From contig NZ_CP110001.1 of assembly GCF_025947185.1 (NCBI RefSeq), positions 1,302,001 to 1,366,000 of the forward strand: a stretch of 64,000 bases of DNA, in the 5' to 3' direction. The stretch comes from Flavobacterium sp. N2038. GTDB lineage: Bacteria > Bacteroidota > Bacteroidia > Flavobacteriales > Flavobacteriaceae. Positions 17,745 to 26,836 of the stretch are shown here, piece after piece. The notes under the pieces are model-generated. The model did not search any database and was not told where the DNA came from. It was given only the letters and a program-made list of their open reading frames with translations. Within the stretch, counting starts at the first letter, position 1, and each line of letters begins with the position of its first letter. The position numbers were made by a program, and so were the translations under genes.

Positions 17745-18655
17745 GTGTAGTGGATATTGCAATGGCAACATACAATGGAGAAAAATATTTAAGAGAACAA
17801 ATAGATAGTATAATATCTCAAACATTTACGGATTGGAGATTGTTTATTCGTGATGATGGTAGTATTGATAAAACTATTGATATTATTCGGGAGTATGTTG
17901 AAAAAGATTCTAGAATTCATTTAATCGAAGATGGATTAGGAAATCTTCATGTCTCGAAGAATTTTGAACAGGCTCTTCTATATTGTACAGCACCATATTC
18001 AATGTTTGCAGATCAAGATGATGTTTGGTTTGATAATAAAATAGAGGTTTCTGTATCTTTTATGAAAAGGGTTGAAAAAGAAGGAGTTCCTGTTTTAATG
18101 TTTTCAAATTCAGTTTTAGTTAGTGAATCTCTCGATGTTAAATTTGAAAACAATTATAATTTAAAAAAAGATCCAGAGTTAAGGAATTTTTTATTTGCTA
18201 ACGCAGGTTACCAAGGGTCAACAATGGTATTTAATAATAATTTAAAAGAAAAATTATTTCCATTTTTTCCAAATTCTTCTGTTCATGATTATCATGTTTC
18301 AATTGCTGCATTACTTTTTGGAGAAGTATATCATGTAAATGAACCTTTAATGTTATATAGAAGGCATGACAGTGCAACTACAAAAAAAAATATTTCTTTG
18401 ATAGAAAGGATGGTTTGGTTGTTTAAGAATAAATCCTTTTTATCTGACAAAAAAATGTTAAGTTATTTGAAAGAATTTACCTCGTATCATGAAGATGAAA
18501 TTACAGAAACAAATAGAAATTTAATAAATGATTACTTTAAAATTTTAGATAAAAAAACATTTTTTTTGAAAAAAGCGAAGTTGGTTTTAAAAAATAATTT
18601 TAGCTTAAGAGATAGCAAACATTATTTAATTTTTAAATTATTAGTGTTAAAATGA
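17741..18655 (+). CDS. GT2 glycosyltransferase (rhamnosyltransferase-like)
   Basis: A 304 aa GT-A enzyme with A-T-Y-N-G-E-K-Y-L-R-E-Q-I near residues 9-21, D-D-G-S-I-D-K-T near 40 and F-A-D-Q-D-D-V-W near 92-99. The combination of the NGE and ADQDDVW motifs is typical of the WfgS/RgpB-like rhamnosyltransferase group, which would fit the dTDP-rhamnose genes at 24-27 kb. The acceptor is unknown. It overlaps both neighbours by 4 bp. Confidence 0.85.
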   Translation: MSVVDIAMATYNGEKYLREQIDSIISQTFTDWRLFIRDDGSIDKTIDIIREYVEKDSRIHLIEDGLGNLHVSKNFEQALLYCTAPYSMFADQDDVWFDNKIEVSVSFMKRVEKEGVPVLMFSNSVLVSESLDVKFENNYNLKKDPELRNFLFANAGYQGSTMVFNNNLKEKLFPFFPNSSVHDYHVSIAALLFGEVYHVNEPLMLYRRHDSATTKKNISLIERMVWLFKNKSFLSDKKMLSYLKEFTSYHEDEITETNRNLINDYFKILDKKTFFLKKAKLVLKNNFSLRDSKHYLIFKLLVLK

Positions 18656-19743
18656 AAATACTTCATGTAATTAATAATATGGTTACTGGTGGTGCTGAAA
18701 AGTTATTATTAGATACCATTCCTTTATTCAACGTCAAAAATTGTCAGGTAGATTTATTGCTAATAGATGGGACAGATTATCCCTACTTAAAAAAGCTTAA
18801 AGAGTTCAATAATTGTAATATATATTATTTGAATTCAAAAAATATATATAGTCCTTTAAATATCTTTAGGATAATTCCATTTTTGCGTAAGTATGATTTG
18901 TTACACGTTCATCTTTTTCCAGCTCAGTATTGGGTTGCATTTGCAAAATTAATTTCATTTTCTAATACGAAACTTGTTTTTACAGAGCATAGTACTTCAA
19001 ATAGAAGAATGGAGAATAGATTGTTTAGATTAATAGATAAGCAGATATATAAAATTTATCATAAAGTTGTTTGTATTTCATCGGAAATAAAGAAAGTATT
19101 GATGCTTCATGCAAATCTTAATGAAAGTAAATTAGTTATTGTAGAAAACGGAATTAATCTAGATTTATTTAATAGATCAGCTGCGATAAAAAAAAACAGC
19201 ATAGATAAAAATTTATGTGATAATGATATAGTATTAATTCAAGTAGCTGGTTTTCGTTATCAGAAGGACCAAGTAACTACGGTCAAATCATTACAATATT
19301 TACCAATAAATGTTAAGTTGGTTTTAGTTGGAGATGGTGAGTTTAAGGAAGATTTGAAAAAATTAGTTGATGATTTGAATTTAATTGATCGAGTGTTCTT
19401 TTTAGGTATACGATTAGATGTTCCTGTACTTATGAAATCGTCCGATATTGTAGTTATTAGTTCACATTGGGAAGGTATGCCTTTATCTGTTATCGAGGGA
19501 ATGGCTGCTAAAAAACCAGTTGTTGCTTCAAATGTAGCGGGAGTTACTCAATTGGTTGATGGATTTGGTATCTTGTTTGAAAAAGGAAATGAAATAGAGC
19601 TTGCTGAAAAAATAAAAACATTACTGGTTGATGATATTTATTATAGGAAAATAGCAGAGAGAGGTTTTGAGCGGGCAAAAAAATATGATATAAATTGTAT
19701 GGTAGACCAGCAAATAAATTTGTATAAAGAATTATTGAAATAA
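18652..19743 (+). CDS. GT4 glycosyltransferase
   Basis: A 363 aa GT4 enzyme. N-terminal M-V-T-G-G-A-E-K-L-L (residues 10-19) is the acceptor-domain loop; the C-terminal domain has S-S-H-W-E-G-M-P-L-S-V-I-E-G-M-A near 268-283, including the E-x7-E nucleotide-sugar motif, and V-V-A-S-N-V-A-G. The sugar specificity is not readable. It belongs to the Wzx/Wzy repeat-unit assembly block. Confidence 0.88.
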   Translation: MKILHVINNMVTGGAEKLLLDTIPLFNVKNCQVDLLLIDGTDYPYLKKLKEFNNCNIYYLNSKNIYSPLNIFRIIPFLRKYDLLHVHLFPAQYWVAFAKLISFSNTKLVFTEHSTSNRRMENRLFRLIDKQIYKIYHKVVCISSEIKKVLMLHANLNESKLVIVENGINLDLFNRSAAIKKNSIDKNLCDNDIVLIQVAGFRYQKDQVTTVKSLQYLPINVKLVLVGDGEFKEDLKKLVDDLNLIDRVFFLGIRLDVPVLMKSSDIVVISSHWEGMPLSVIEGMAAKKPVVASNVAGVTQLVDGFGILFEKGNEIELAEKIKTLLVDDIYYRKIAERGFERAKKYDINCMVDQQINLYKELLK

Positions 19744-19756
19744 GGTATTGCAAAAA

Positions 19757-20920
19757 ATGAAAATTCTTATAATAATAACAGATTATGGTAGTTTTAATAA
19801 TTTTTTGGCTGAGCTTGCAGTAAGTTTAAGTTACCAAAATGAAATCCATATTGTTTGTTCAGATTCTAATGTAATAAATATTGTAGATAAGTATGATTAT
19901 GACAAATATAATTTAACATTCCATACCGTAGATATTCCAAGGTCAACGTCTATATTAAAATTAGTAAAAAGTGCTTCTTTGATTCGAAAAATAGTTGAAA
20001 GAATTAATCCAAATTTAATCTATGCGCATTTTACCACAGGAATTTTTCCAACAATTTTCTTTAGAAAAAGAAATGTCAAATATTGGGGAGCTTTTCATGG
20101 ATTGGGAATGAATGCCAGTAATGGAATTAGACAAATAATGTTTTCTATTGTTGAACTTTTTTGTTTTGTAAGGTTGGACAAGAGATTTCTTATTAATAAA
20201 AAAGACTATAAACTGGTTAGTAATATATTCAATAAAAATACATTAAAGTATAATTCTTGCGGGGTTGGTTGTGACATAGAAAAATTTAATAAAGATAAAT
20301 ATACTAGTTTAGATAAATTGCATCTAAAACAAGAGTTAAATATTGTTGATAAATTTGTAATTACATACACAGGAAGATTTGTTGAGTTTAAAGGATTTGA
20401 TTTAGTTTATCATAGTTTTGTAAAATTGCTTGAAGAGTTTCCAGATAAAATTGTTTTGCTATTGATTGGAGGCAGGGATCCAATACATCCGACGGGGTTA
20501 AATGAGTACGAAGAAAATGATCTCTTAAAAAATAAAAACATTATTAATATTGGTTATACATCACAAGTAGAAAAATTTCTGGCTATTACAGATGTATTTC
20601 TGTTTCCAAGTAAGAAAGAAGGACTACCAGTTTGTATAGTCGAAGCTTTAGCTATGGGAGTTCCTGTTGTAACTCTGGATGAACGTGGGAATTCAGATGT
20701 TGTGCAAAATGATTATAATGGATATTTAGTTAAGTCTGTTTCGAAATTAAAAGATGTTGATGAAATTGTTGAAAAATTAAAGCATTTGTGTTCTAACAAA
20801 GAAGACATGTATAGATTGTCTGCAAATTGTTTAAAGAATCGCCAATTATATTCTCGCTCTTTTTTTGTTGAAGAACAATTAAAACACATTGATGATTTTA
20901 AAAAAATTATGTTGAATTGA
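19757..20920 (+). CDS. GT4 glycosyltransferase
   Basis: GT4 enzyme of about 387 aa. ATG 19757 (M-K-I-L-I-I-I-T-D) is preferred over the TTG at 19748, leaving 13 bp to the upstream stop. Near residue 105 the A-F-H-G-L-G-M-N segment, then T-G-R-F-V-E-F-K-G near 200 and F-P-S-K-K-E-G-L-P-V-C-I-V-E-A-L near 283, mark the GT4 catalytic domain. The 86 bp gap after it is the first real break since 11 kb and separates the repeat-unit transferases from the initiation genes. Confidence 0.88.
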   Translation: MKILIIITDYGSFNNFLAELAVSLSYQNEIHIVCSDSNVINIVDKYDYDKYNLTFHTVDIPRSTSILKLVKSASLIRKIVERINPNLIYAHFTTGIFPTIFFRKRNVKYWGAFHGLGMNASNGIRQIMFSIVELFCFVRLDKRFLINKKDYKLVSNIFNKNTLKYNSCGVGCDIEKFNKDKYTSLDKLHLKQELNIVDKFVITYTGRFVEFKGFDLVYHSFVKLLEEFPDKIVLLLIGGRDPIHPTGLNEYEENDLLKNKNIINIGYTSQVEKFLAITDVFLFPSKKEGLPVCIVEALAMGVPVVTLDERGNSDVVQNDYNGYLVKSVSKLKDVDEIVEKLKHLCSNKEDMYRLSANCLKNRQLYSRSFFVEEQLKHIDDFKKIMLN

Positions 20921-21006
20921 TTTTTAATTTCGCACAAGCTATTAAAGAAATGATTTTCTAGCAGTTTATTAGTAAATGTAAACTTAATAGTAAAATAACA
21001 ATAATA

Positions 21007-21906
21007 ATGAAAATTACTATAACAGGTGCTACAGGTTTTGTTGGTACACATCTTATCGAGTATTTAAAAGATTATATGGAAATTAATGCGATGAGTGTTA
21101 GATACAGTCCTAATCAAACCTTTGAATTAAATACAGATGTTGTAGTTCATTTAGCAGGTAAAGCACATGACCTTAAAAAAGTTTCAGTTCCAAATGAATA
21201 TTATGAGGCAAATTTTGAATTGACCAAGCAATTGTTTGATGCATTTTTGTGTTCAACCGCTTCTGTGTTTATTTTTATAAGTACAGTAAAAGCTGTTGCA
21301 GATAAAGTTGAAGGGATTTTGAAAGAAGATACAATTCCTAATCCTCAAACACACTATGGAATTGCGAAGCATAAAGCAGAGGAATATATTTTAAGTAAAA
21401 ATGTGTCTAAAGATAAGAAAGTTTTTATCCTTAGACCATGTATGATTCACGGACCAGAGAATAAAGGGAATCTTAATTTGCTTTACAAATTAGTTTCGAA
21501 AAACATACCATGGCCATTGGCAGTTTATAAAAATGAACGTTCATTTTTAAGTGTAGATAATCTTTGTTTTCTAATTAGGTCAATTATTGAAAAAGACAAT
21601 GTTGCATCAGGAGTTTATAATATTTCGGATGATGAATTTCTTTCAACAAATGATTTAATAAAAATTATATCTTCAATCTGTAAGAAAAGAAATGTATTTC
21701 TGACGATACCAGTATTCATTATTAATAAAATTGCAAGAGTTGGGGATTTGATGAAGTTGCCATTAAATTCAGAAACATTACAAAAATTAACGGAAAATTA
21801 TCGTGTTTCAAATCAAAAAATAAAAATAGCATTGGAGATTGATACACTTCCAATGACAGCTCAGCAAGGGCTCAAGAAAACAATCAAAAGCTTCATAGAT
21901 AAATAA
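21007..21906 (+). CDS. NAD-dependent epimerase/reductase, WbpV-like (QuiNAc/FucNAc-type branch)
   Basis: A 299 aa extended short-chain dehydrogenase: T-G-A-T-G-F-V-G at residues 6-13, H-L-A-G-K-A-H near 50 and catalytic Y-G-I-A-K near 118-122. The H-L-A-G-K-A-H-D signature and the neighbouring WecA/WbpL-type transferase (2 bp downstream) match the WbpV/WreQ pair, in which the 4-keto sugar from a WbpM-type dehydratase (here at 26.8 kb) is reduced to UDP-QuiNAc or UDP-FucNAc for transfer to undecaprenyl phosphate. The stereochemical outcome is not predictable here. Confidence 0.8.
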   Translation: MKITITGATGFVGTHLIEYLKDYMEINAMSVRYSPNQTFELNTDVVVHLAGKAHDLKKVSVPNEYYEANFELTKQLFDAFLCSTASVFIFISTVKAVADKVEGILKEDTIPNPQTHYGIAKHKAEEYILSKNVSKDKKVFILRPCMIHGPENKGNLNLLYKLVSKNIPWPLAVYKNERSFLSVDNLCFLIRSIIEKDNVASGVYNISDDEFLSTNDLIKIISSICKKRNVFLTIPVFIINKIARVGDLMKLPLNSETLQKLTENYRVSNQKIKIALEIDTLPMTAQQGLKKTIKSFIDK

Positions 21907-21908
21907 AA

Positions 21909-22874
21909 ATGGAATATACAATATTAGGAATTCTTTTAATGATTTTGATGTTACTTTATTTTAGAGTCGCTAATCATTTTAATATTATTGATAAGCCTAA
22001 CGAAAGAAGTTCACATACAGAAATTACATTAAGAGGAGGTGGGATAATTTTTTGGTTTTCTGCCTTGATTTATTTTTTACAGCACTTTCAGAATAATTCT
22101 TTTTTCTTTACCGGAATTACTCTTGTCAGTTTAGTAAGTTTTTGGGACGATATTCAAAGCCTATCTAATAAAATTCGAATCGGAGTTCATTTTCTTTCAA
22201 TCACGTTAATTTTTTATGATTTAAACTTATTTACTTTAATTCCAATTTGGACTGTTTTAATAGCCTATATTTTAGCAATTGGACTAATTAATGCATATAA
22301 TTTCATGGATGGAATTAATGGTATTACAGGTTTATATACTTTAGTTGTAATGGGAGCATTGCTATATGTCAATACAAGCATTCAGCTTTTTACAGATGGA
22401 GATTTTATAAAATACGCCATAATTGCGAGCTTAGTTTTTCTGTTCTTTAATTATAGAAAAAAAGCAAAATGTTTTGCCGGAGATGTTGGAAGTATCGCAA
22501 TTGCGTTCTGGATAATTTACTTAATTTTAAAACTTATTCTGGTTACAAATTCTCTTATTTGGCTTTTATTTTTAGCGGTCTACGGAGTTGATGCTATTTG
22601 TACAATTACTCACCGCCTGTACTTAAGACAGAATATTTTTGAAGCCCATCGTTTACATTTATATCAGGTTTTAAGTAATGAATATAAAATACAGCATAGA
22701 TTGGTTTCTTTATACTATGCTTTAATTCAAGCAGGAGTTTCGTTTTTAGTTATAAAACTCTACAATAAGATAGAAGATTCTATTTTGTTTTTAATTGTAC
22801 TTTTACCTTTGCTTTTAGTTTATTCATCTAAATTTTACTTACTAAGTAAAAATAATTTAAAAGTGAAAGCATGA
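21909..22874 (+). CDS. WecA/WbpL-type undecaprenyl-phosphate sugar-1-P transferase
   Basis: A 321 aa polytopic membrane protein of the MraY/WecA family. Visible landmarks are D-K-P-N-E-R-S-S-H near 30, R-G-G-G-I near 42, W-D-D-I-Q-S-L near 80, and N-A-Y-N-F-M-D-G-I-N-G near 130-140, with the catalytic aspartates. It starts lipid-linked repeat-unit synthesis by adding an HexNAc-1-phosphate to undecaprenyl phosphate. It is one of two different initiating enzymes in the window (the other is at 62.4 kb). Confidence 0.9.
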   Translation: MEYTILGILLMILMLLYFRVANHFNIIDKPNERSSHTEITLRGGGIIFWFSALIYFLQHFQNNSFFFTGITLVSLVSFWDDIQSLSNKIRIGVHFLSITLIFYDLNLFTLIPIWTVLIAYILAIGLINAYNFMDGINGITGLYTLVVMGALLYVNTSIQLFTDGDFIKYAIIASLVFLFFNYRKKAKCFAGDVGSIAIAFWIIYLILKLILVTNSLIWLLFLAVYGVDAICTITHRLYLRQNIFEAHRLHLYQVLSNEYKIQHRLVSLYYALIQAGVSFLVIKLYNKIEDSILFLIVLLPLLLVYSSKFYLLSKNNLKVKA

Positions 22875-23296
22875 TTCCAAAAATAATTCAGGGCGGAAAT
22901 TTTTCAGATCATCGTGGTACTATTTCATATGTAAATGACTTTAGTTTTAAAGATATAGAAAGATTTTATATTATCAGTAATTCTGATGAAAATCCAATCC
23001 GTGCATGGCAAGGTCACAAATTAGATGCTAAAAACTTTTATTGCTTAAATGGTTCTTTCAAAATTCATTTTGTAAAAATTGATAATTGGGAAAATCCTTC
23101 AAAAGATTTGGTTATTGAAACAGTTATAGTTTCAGAATCTGATAGTAAAATAGTCCATGTTCCTGCTGGTTATGCTAATGCAATAGAATCATTAGAAACA
23201 AATTCAAAATTGTTATCATTCTCAACCTTGCCGTTAACAAACGTAAAAGAAGATGATGTTCGCTACTTGTCAGATTACTGGAATATAAATGAATAA
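22871..23296 (+). CDS. Cupin-type sugar-nucleotide epimerase/isomerase
   Basis: A 141 aa single-domain cupin: G-N-F-S-D-H-R-G-T-I near the N-terminus, I-R-A-W-Q-G-H-K near 38-45 and V-P-A-G-Y-A-N-A near 96-103. It is related to RmlC and to FdtA/WxcM 3,4-ketoisomerases, but lacks the paired histidines of classical FdtA. It overlaps the initiating transferase by 4 bp and the aminotransferase by 8 bp, so it probably acts on the same keto sugar before amination. Confidence 0.72.
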   Translation: MIPKIIQGGNFSDHRGTISYVNDFSFKDIERFYIISNSDENPIRAWQGHKLDAKNFYCLNGSFKIHFVKIDNWENPSKDLVIETVIVSESDSKIVHVPAGYANAIESLETNSKLLSFSTLPLTNVKEDDVRYLSDYWNINE

Positions 23297-24422
23297 TAAA
23301 AGAATTTATTTGTCATTATCTCAACAAAGCGGTTTTGAACAAGAATTTGTTCAGAAAGCTTTAGATACAAATTGGATAACTTCTGGAGGGCCAAATGTTG
23401 ATGATTTTGAAATTAAACTTGAAAATTATTTTAATAAAGGAGCATTTGTAACGGCATTAAATTCTGGAACATCGGCTATCCATTTAGCATTGATTTTATT
23501 AGGAATAAAAGCCGGTGATGAGGTAATCTGTCAAAGTATGACATTTTCGGCATCCGCAAATCCTGTTTTGTATCAAGGGGCAGTGCCAGTTTTTGTTGAC
23601 AGTGAATCTGATACATGGAATATTTGTCCTGAGAATCTCGAAATAGCAATAAAAGATAGAATAAAAAAAGGAAAAAAACCAAAAGCGATTATCGCTGTAC
23701 ATTTATATGGTATCCCCTATAAAGTTGATGAAGTTCATGCTGTTGCAGATAGATATGATATACCAGTCATTGAAGATAGTGCAGAAGCTTTAGGAAGTAC
23801 ATATAAAGGTAAAAAATGTGGAAGCTTTGGAAGCTTTGGGATTCTTTCCTTCAATGGGAATAAAATTATTACAACTTCAAGCGGAGGAGCATTAATTTCA
23901 AATTCTAAAAAAACAAAAGAGAGAGCTATTTTTTATTCTAATCAATCAAAAGATATTGCAGTTCATTATCAACATAGTGAAATTGGATATAATTATAGAA
24001 TGAGTAATATTTGTGCTGGTATTGGTTTAGGGCAAATAAAAATGTTAGATAAGAATATTGAAGCACGAAGAGAAAATCATTTTTTTTATAGAGAGATTTT
24101 TAATGAGATCGAAGATGTAGAACTTTCGGAAATATCAGATGAAACTTCTTTTTCCAATTTCTGGTTAAATACTATTTTAGTAAAACAGAATAAAAACAAA
24201 GATAGAGAAAGGTTAAGATTGACTCTCGAAAAGGCGAACATTGAAAGCCGCCCTTTATGGAAACCGATGCATTTGCAGCCAATTTTCATGAAATATCCTT
24301 ATTATGGAAATAAAGTTGCAGAAGAATTATTTGATAAAGGATTATGTTTGCCTTCGTCATCAAATTTAACAACAGAAGATAAAAATAGAATTAAAGAAGT
24401 TATAACAAATTTCTTTAGATAA
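23289..24422 (+). CDS. DegT/DnrJ/EryC1-family sugar aminotransferase
   Basis: A 377 aa PLP enzyme with the PLP lysine in S-F-N-G-N-K (K192), E-D-S-A-E-A-L-G at 162-169, N-S-G-T-S-A-I-H near 58-65 and S-G-G-A-L near 198. The F-N-G-N-K variant is typical of the PglE/PerA-type 4-aminotransferases that act on UDP- or dTDP-4-keto-6-deoxy sugars. With the FlaA1/WbpM-type dehydratase at 26.8 kb it could make a UDP-4-amino-4,6-dideoxy-HexNAc, the usual first sugar in Bacteroidota capsules. The precise sugar is inference. Confidence 0.85.
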   Translation: MNNKRIYLSLSQQSGFEQEFVQKALDTNWITSGGPNVDDFEIKLENYFNKGAFVTALNSGTSAIHLALILLGIKAGDEVICQSMTFSASANPVLYQGAVPVFVDSESDTWNICPENLEIAIKDRIKKGKKPKAIIAVHLYGIPYKVDEVHAVADRYDIPVIEDSAEALGSTYKGKKCGSFGSFGILSFNGNKIITTSSGGALISNSKKTKERAIFYSNQSKDIAVHYQHSEIGYNYRMSNICAGIGLGQIKMLDKNIEARRENHFFYREIFNEIEDVELSEISDETSFSNFWLNTILVKQNKNKDRERLRLTLEKANIESRPLWKPMHLQPIFMKYPYYGNKVAEELFDKGLCLPSSSNLTTEDKNRIKEVITNFFR

Positions 24423-24438
24423 AATATAAAATTAAAAC

Positions 24439-24987
24439 ATGAAGATCGAAGAAACATTTATAAAAGATTTAGTAATAGTAGAACCTACAGTTTTTGGAGA
24501 TGAAAGAGGTTATTTTTTTGAATCTTATAGTAAAACTAAATTTGAAGATTTAAGAATTAATATTGATTTTGTGCAGGATAATCAGTCCTTTTCGAAAAAA
24601 GGAACATTAAGAGGTTTGCATTATCAGAACCCTCCTTTTGCTCAAACAAAATTGGTTCGTGTTTTAGAAGGAGAGATTATTGATGTTGCCGTAGATTTAA
24701 GAAAAGATTCGCCAACTTATGGAAAAGCTTTTAGTGTTTTATTAACTGCTGAGAATAAAAGGCAATTGTTAGTACCACAAGGTTTTGCGCATGGTTTTTC
24801 AGTTATTAGTGAGACAGCTTCAGTAATGTATAAATGTGATCAGTTTTATAATAAAGCTTCTGAAGGGGGAATTAAATATGATGATCCATCTTTAAATATA
24901 GATTGGGGAATGAATTTAGATGAAGCAATAGTTTCCGAAAAAGATCAGATTCTTCCCTTTATAGATAATTGCAATAGTTTGTTCTAA
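24439..24987 (+). CDS. rfbC: dTDP-4-dehydrorhamnose 3,5-epimerase, RfbC/RmlC
   Basis: A 182 aa cupin of the RmlC family. F-V-Q-D-N-Q-S near 45, R-G-L-H-Y-Q near 58-63 with the catalytic histidine, D-V-A-V-D-L-R near 85 and P-Q-G-F-A-H-G-F near 112-119 are all present. It epimerises C3 and C5 of dTDP-4-keto-6-deoxy-glucose. Its stop overlaps the rfbD start by 1 bp. Confidence 0.95.
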   Translation: MKIEETFIKDLVIVEPTVFGDERGYFFESYSKTKFEDLRINIDFVQDNQSFSKKGTLRGLHYQNPPFAQTKLVRVLEGEIIDVAVDLRKDSPTYGKAFSVLLTAENKRQLLVPQGFAHGFSVISETASVMYKCDQFYNKASEGGIKYDDPSLNIDWGMNLDEAIVSEKDQILPFIDNCNSLF

Positions 24988-25832
24988 TGAGAAAAATTCT
25001 TGTAACCGGAGCAACAGGTCAGTTAGGGTCAGAACTTTTAGTTTTATCCCCTTCTTATTCAATGTATGAATGGGTATTTGCTGATCGAACAAAAGTGACA
25101 TTAGATGATTTAGAATTACTGCAATCACAATTAAGTGCAATTAAACCAGATGTTATATTTAACTGTGGGGCTTATACTGCTGTTGATAAAGCTGAATCAG
25201 AAAAAGAGTTATCATTTAAGGTGAATCATTTAGCAGTAGAATTAATTGCAAAATATGCAGCAGAAAATAATGTCAAATTAATTCATATTTCAACAGATTA
25301 CGTTTTTGATGGTTCTTCTTCAATTGCTTTAGATGAAAAGGCAGAAACAAATCCTGTAAATGTTTATGGTGAAAGCAAACTGGCAGGTGAAACCGCATGC
25401 ATAAAAGAAAATCCAGAGACTATTATTATTAGAACTTCTTGGGTTTACAGCAAGTTTGGAAATAATTTTGTGAAAACTATGCAACGATTAATGCAAGAGA
25501 GAACTGAAATTAATGTTGTAAATGACCAGATTGGTTCACCAACTTACGCAGCTGATCTGGCTCAGGCAATGATTGATATAATTGAATCTTTAAATTGGAT
25601 TCCAGGAATTTATAATTATTCAAACGAAGGTGAAATTAGCTGGTACGAATTTGCATTAAGTATTAAAGAATTAGGGGATTATAACTGTAAAGTAGGAGGG
25701 ATAACTTCTTCATCTTATCCGACACCGGCAAGACGCCCAAATTTTTCACTGTTAGATAAGAAAAAGATAAAAACTGTTTATAATTTAGAAATTCCAAATT
25801 ATAAAGAAAGTTTAAAAAAAATGTTTGTTTAA
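24987..25832 (+). CDS. rfbD: dTDP-4-dehydrorhamnose reductase, RfbD/RmlD
   Basis: A 281 aa short-chain reductase with T-G-A-T-G-Q-L-G-S-E at residues 7-16, N-C-G-A-Y-T-A-V-D near 57, S-T-D-Y-V-F-D-G near 104-111 and catalytic Y-G-E-S-K near 128-132. It makes dTDP-L-rhamnose using NAD(P)H. The gene lies between rfbC and rfbA, so three of the four dTDP-rhamnose enzymes are here. Confidence 0.95.
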   Translation: MRKILVTGATGQLGSELLVLSPSYSMYEWVFADRTKVTLDDLELLQSQLSAIKPDVIFNCGAYTAVDKAESEKELSFKVNHLAVELIAKYAAENNVKLIHISTDYVFDGSSSIALDEKAETNPVNVYGESKLAGETACIKENPETIIIRTSWVYSKFGNNFVKTMQRLMQERTEINVVNDQIGSPTYAADLAQAMIDIIESLNWIPGIYNYSNEGEISWYEFALSIKELGDYNCKVGGITSSSYPTPARRPNFSLLDKKKIKTVYNLEIPNYKESLKKMFV

Positions 25833-25873
25833 AAATCTAAGATTAGAATTTTATAATCAATAAAATAAGAATT

Positions 25874-26758
25874 ATGAAAGGAATTATATTAGCTGGAGGT
25901 TCGGGGACAAGATTACATCCATTAACATTAGCGGTAAGTAAACAATTAATGCCAGTTTATGATAAACCAATGATTTATTATCCATTGTCAACTTTAATGA
26001 TGGCAGGAATAAACGAAATTTTAATAATATCTACTCCTCATGATTTACCTCATTTCAAGAAGCTTCTTGGGGATGGGACTTCAATTGGATGTAAATTTAG
26101 TTATGCTGAACAGCCAAATCCAAATGGTTTAGCTCAGGCTTTCGTGATAGGGGAAGAATTTATAGGCAATGATAAAGTGGCTTTAGTGCTAGGAGACAAT
26201 ATTTTCTTTGGAACAAATATGCAACAATTGCTTAAAGATAATGCAGATCCAGAGGGAGGTGTTGTTTTTGCTTATCATGTTTCTGATCCAGAAAGATATG
26301 GAGTAGTAGAATTTGATGAAAATAAAAATGCAATTTCTATTGAAGAAAAACCTTTAGAGCCTAAGTCAAACTATGCTGTTCCAGGTTTGTATTTTTATGA
26401 TAATACAGTAGTTGAAATTGCAAAAAACATTAAACCGAGTGCTCGCGGTGAATATGAAATTACAGATATCAATAAAGTTTACCTTGAGAAAGGGCAATTA
26501 AAAGTGGGAATATTAAGTAGAGGTACTGCCTGGTTAGACACAGGGACTTTTAATAGTTTAATGCAGGCTGGACAATTTGTTCAGGTTTTAGAAGAAAGAC
26601 AAGGTTTAAAAGTAGGTTGTATTGAAGAGATTGCATGGAGGCAAGGCTTTATTAATGATGCACAGCTTGAAGAATTAGCTCAGCCATTGCTTAAATCTGG
26701 ATATGGGACTTATTTAATAGAATTTTTAAAACAAAAGAAGAAAGGTGTTAAAGTATAA
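25874..26758 (+). CDS. rfbA: Glucose-1-phosphate thymidylyltransferase, RfbA/RmlA
   Basis: A 294 aa nucleotidyltransferase with the signature [11 protein letters not shown] at residues 8-18, [11 protein letters not shown] near 24-34, L-G-D-N-I-F-F-G near 110 and E-E-K-P near 160. It makes dTDP-glucose, the first step to dTDP-L-rhamnose. The dehydratase rfbB, needed between this enzyme and RfbC, is not found in the window and must be supplied from elsewhere. Confidence 0.95.
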   Translation: MKGIILAGGSGTRLHPLTLAVSKQLMPVYDKPMIYYPLSTLMMAGINEILIISTPHDLPHFKKLLGDGTSIGCKFSYAEQPNPNGLAQAFVIGEEFIGNDKVALVLGDNIFFGTNMQQLLKDNADPEGGVVFAYHVSDPERYGVVEFDENKNAISIEEKPLEPKSNYAVPGLYFYDNTVVEIAKNIKPSARGEYEITDINKVYLEKGQLKVGILSRGTAWLDTGTFNSLMQAGQFVQVLEERQGLKVGCIEEIAWRQGFINDAQLEELAQPLLKSGYGTYLIEFLKQKKKGVKV

Positions 26759-26763
26759 TTTAC

Positions 26764-26804
26764 TTGATAAAATAATCTTTTAAAACCTTTAATTTGTATT
26801 TTTG
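26764..26804 (+). promoter_or_regulatory. Possible Bacteroidota-type promoter before the FlaA1/WbpM-like gene
   Basis: TATTTTTG at 26797-26804 matches the flavobacterial -7 consensus TAnnTTTG, and a second near match, TTAATTTG, lies just upstream at 26789-26796. A TTG at 26764-26766 lies 22 bp before the latter and 30 bp before the former. The start codon (TTG 26837) follows 32 bp later. In such AT-rich DNA a chance match is possible. Confidence 0.35.
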
Positions 26805-26836
26805 TAAGACATACAAATTTTGCAGAATCAAAATCA

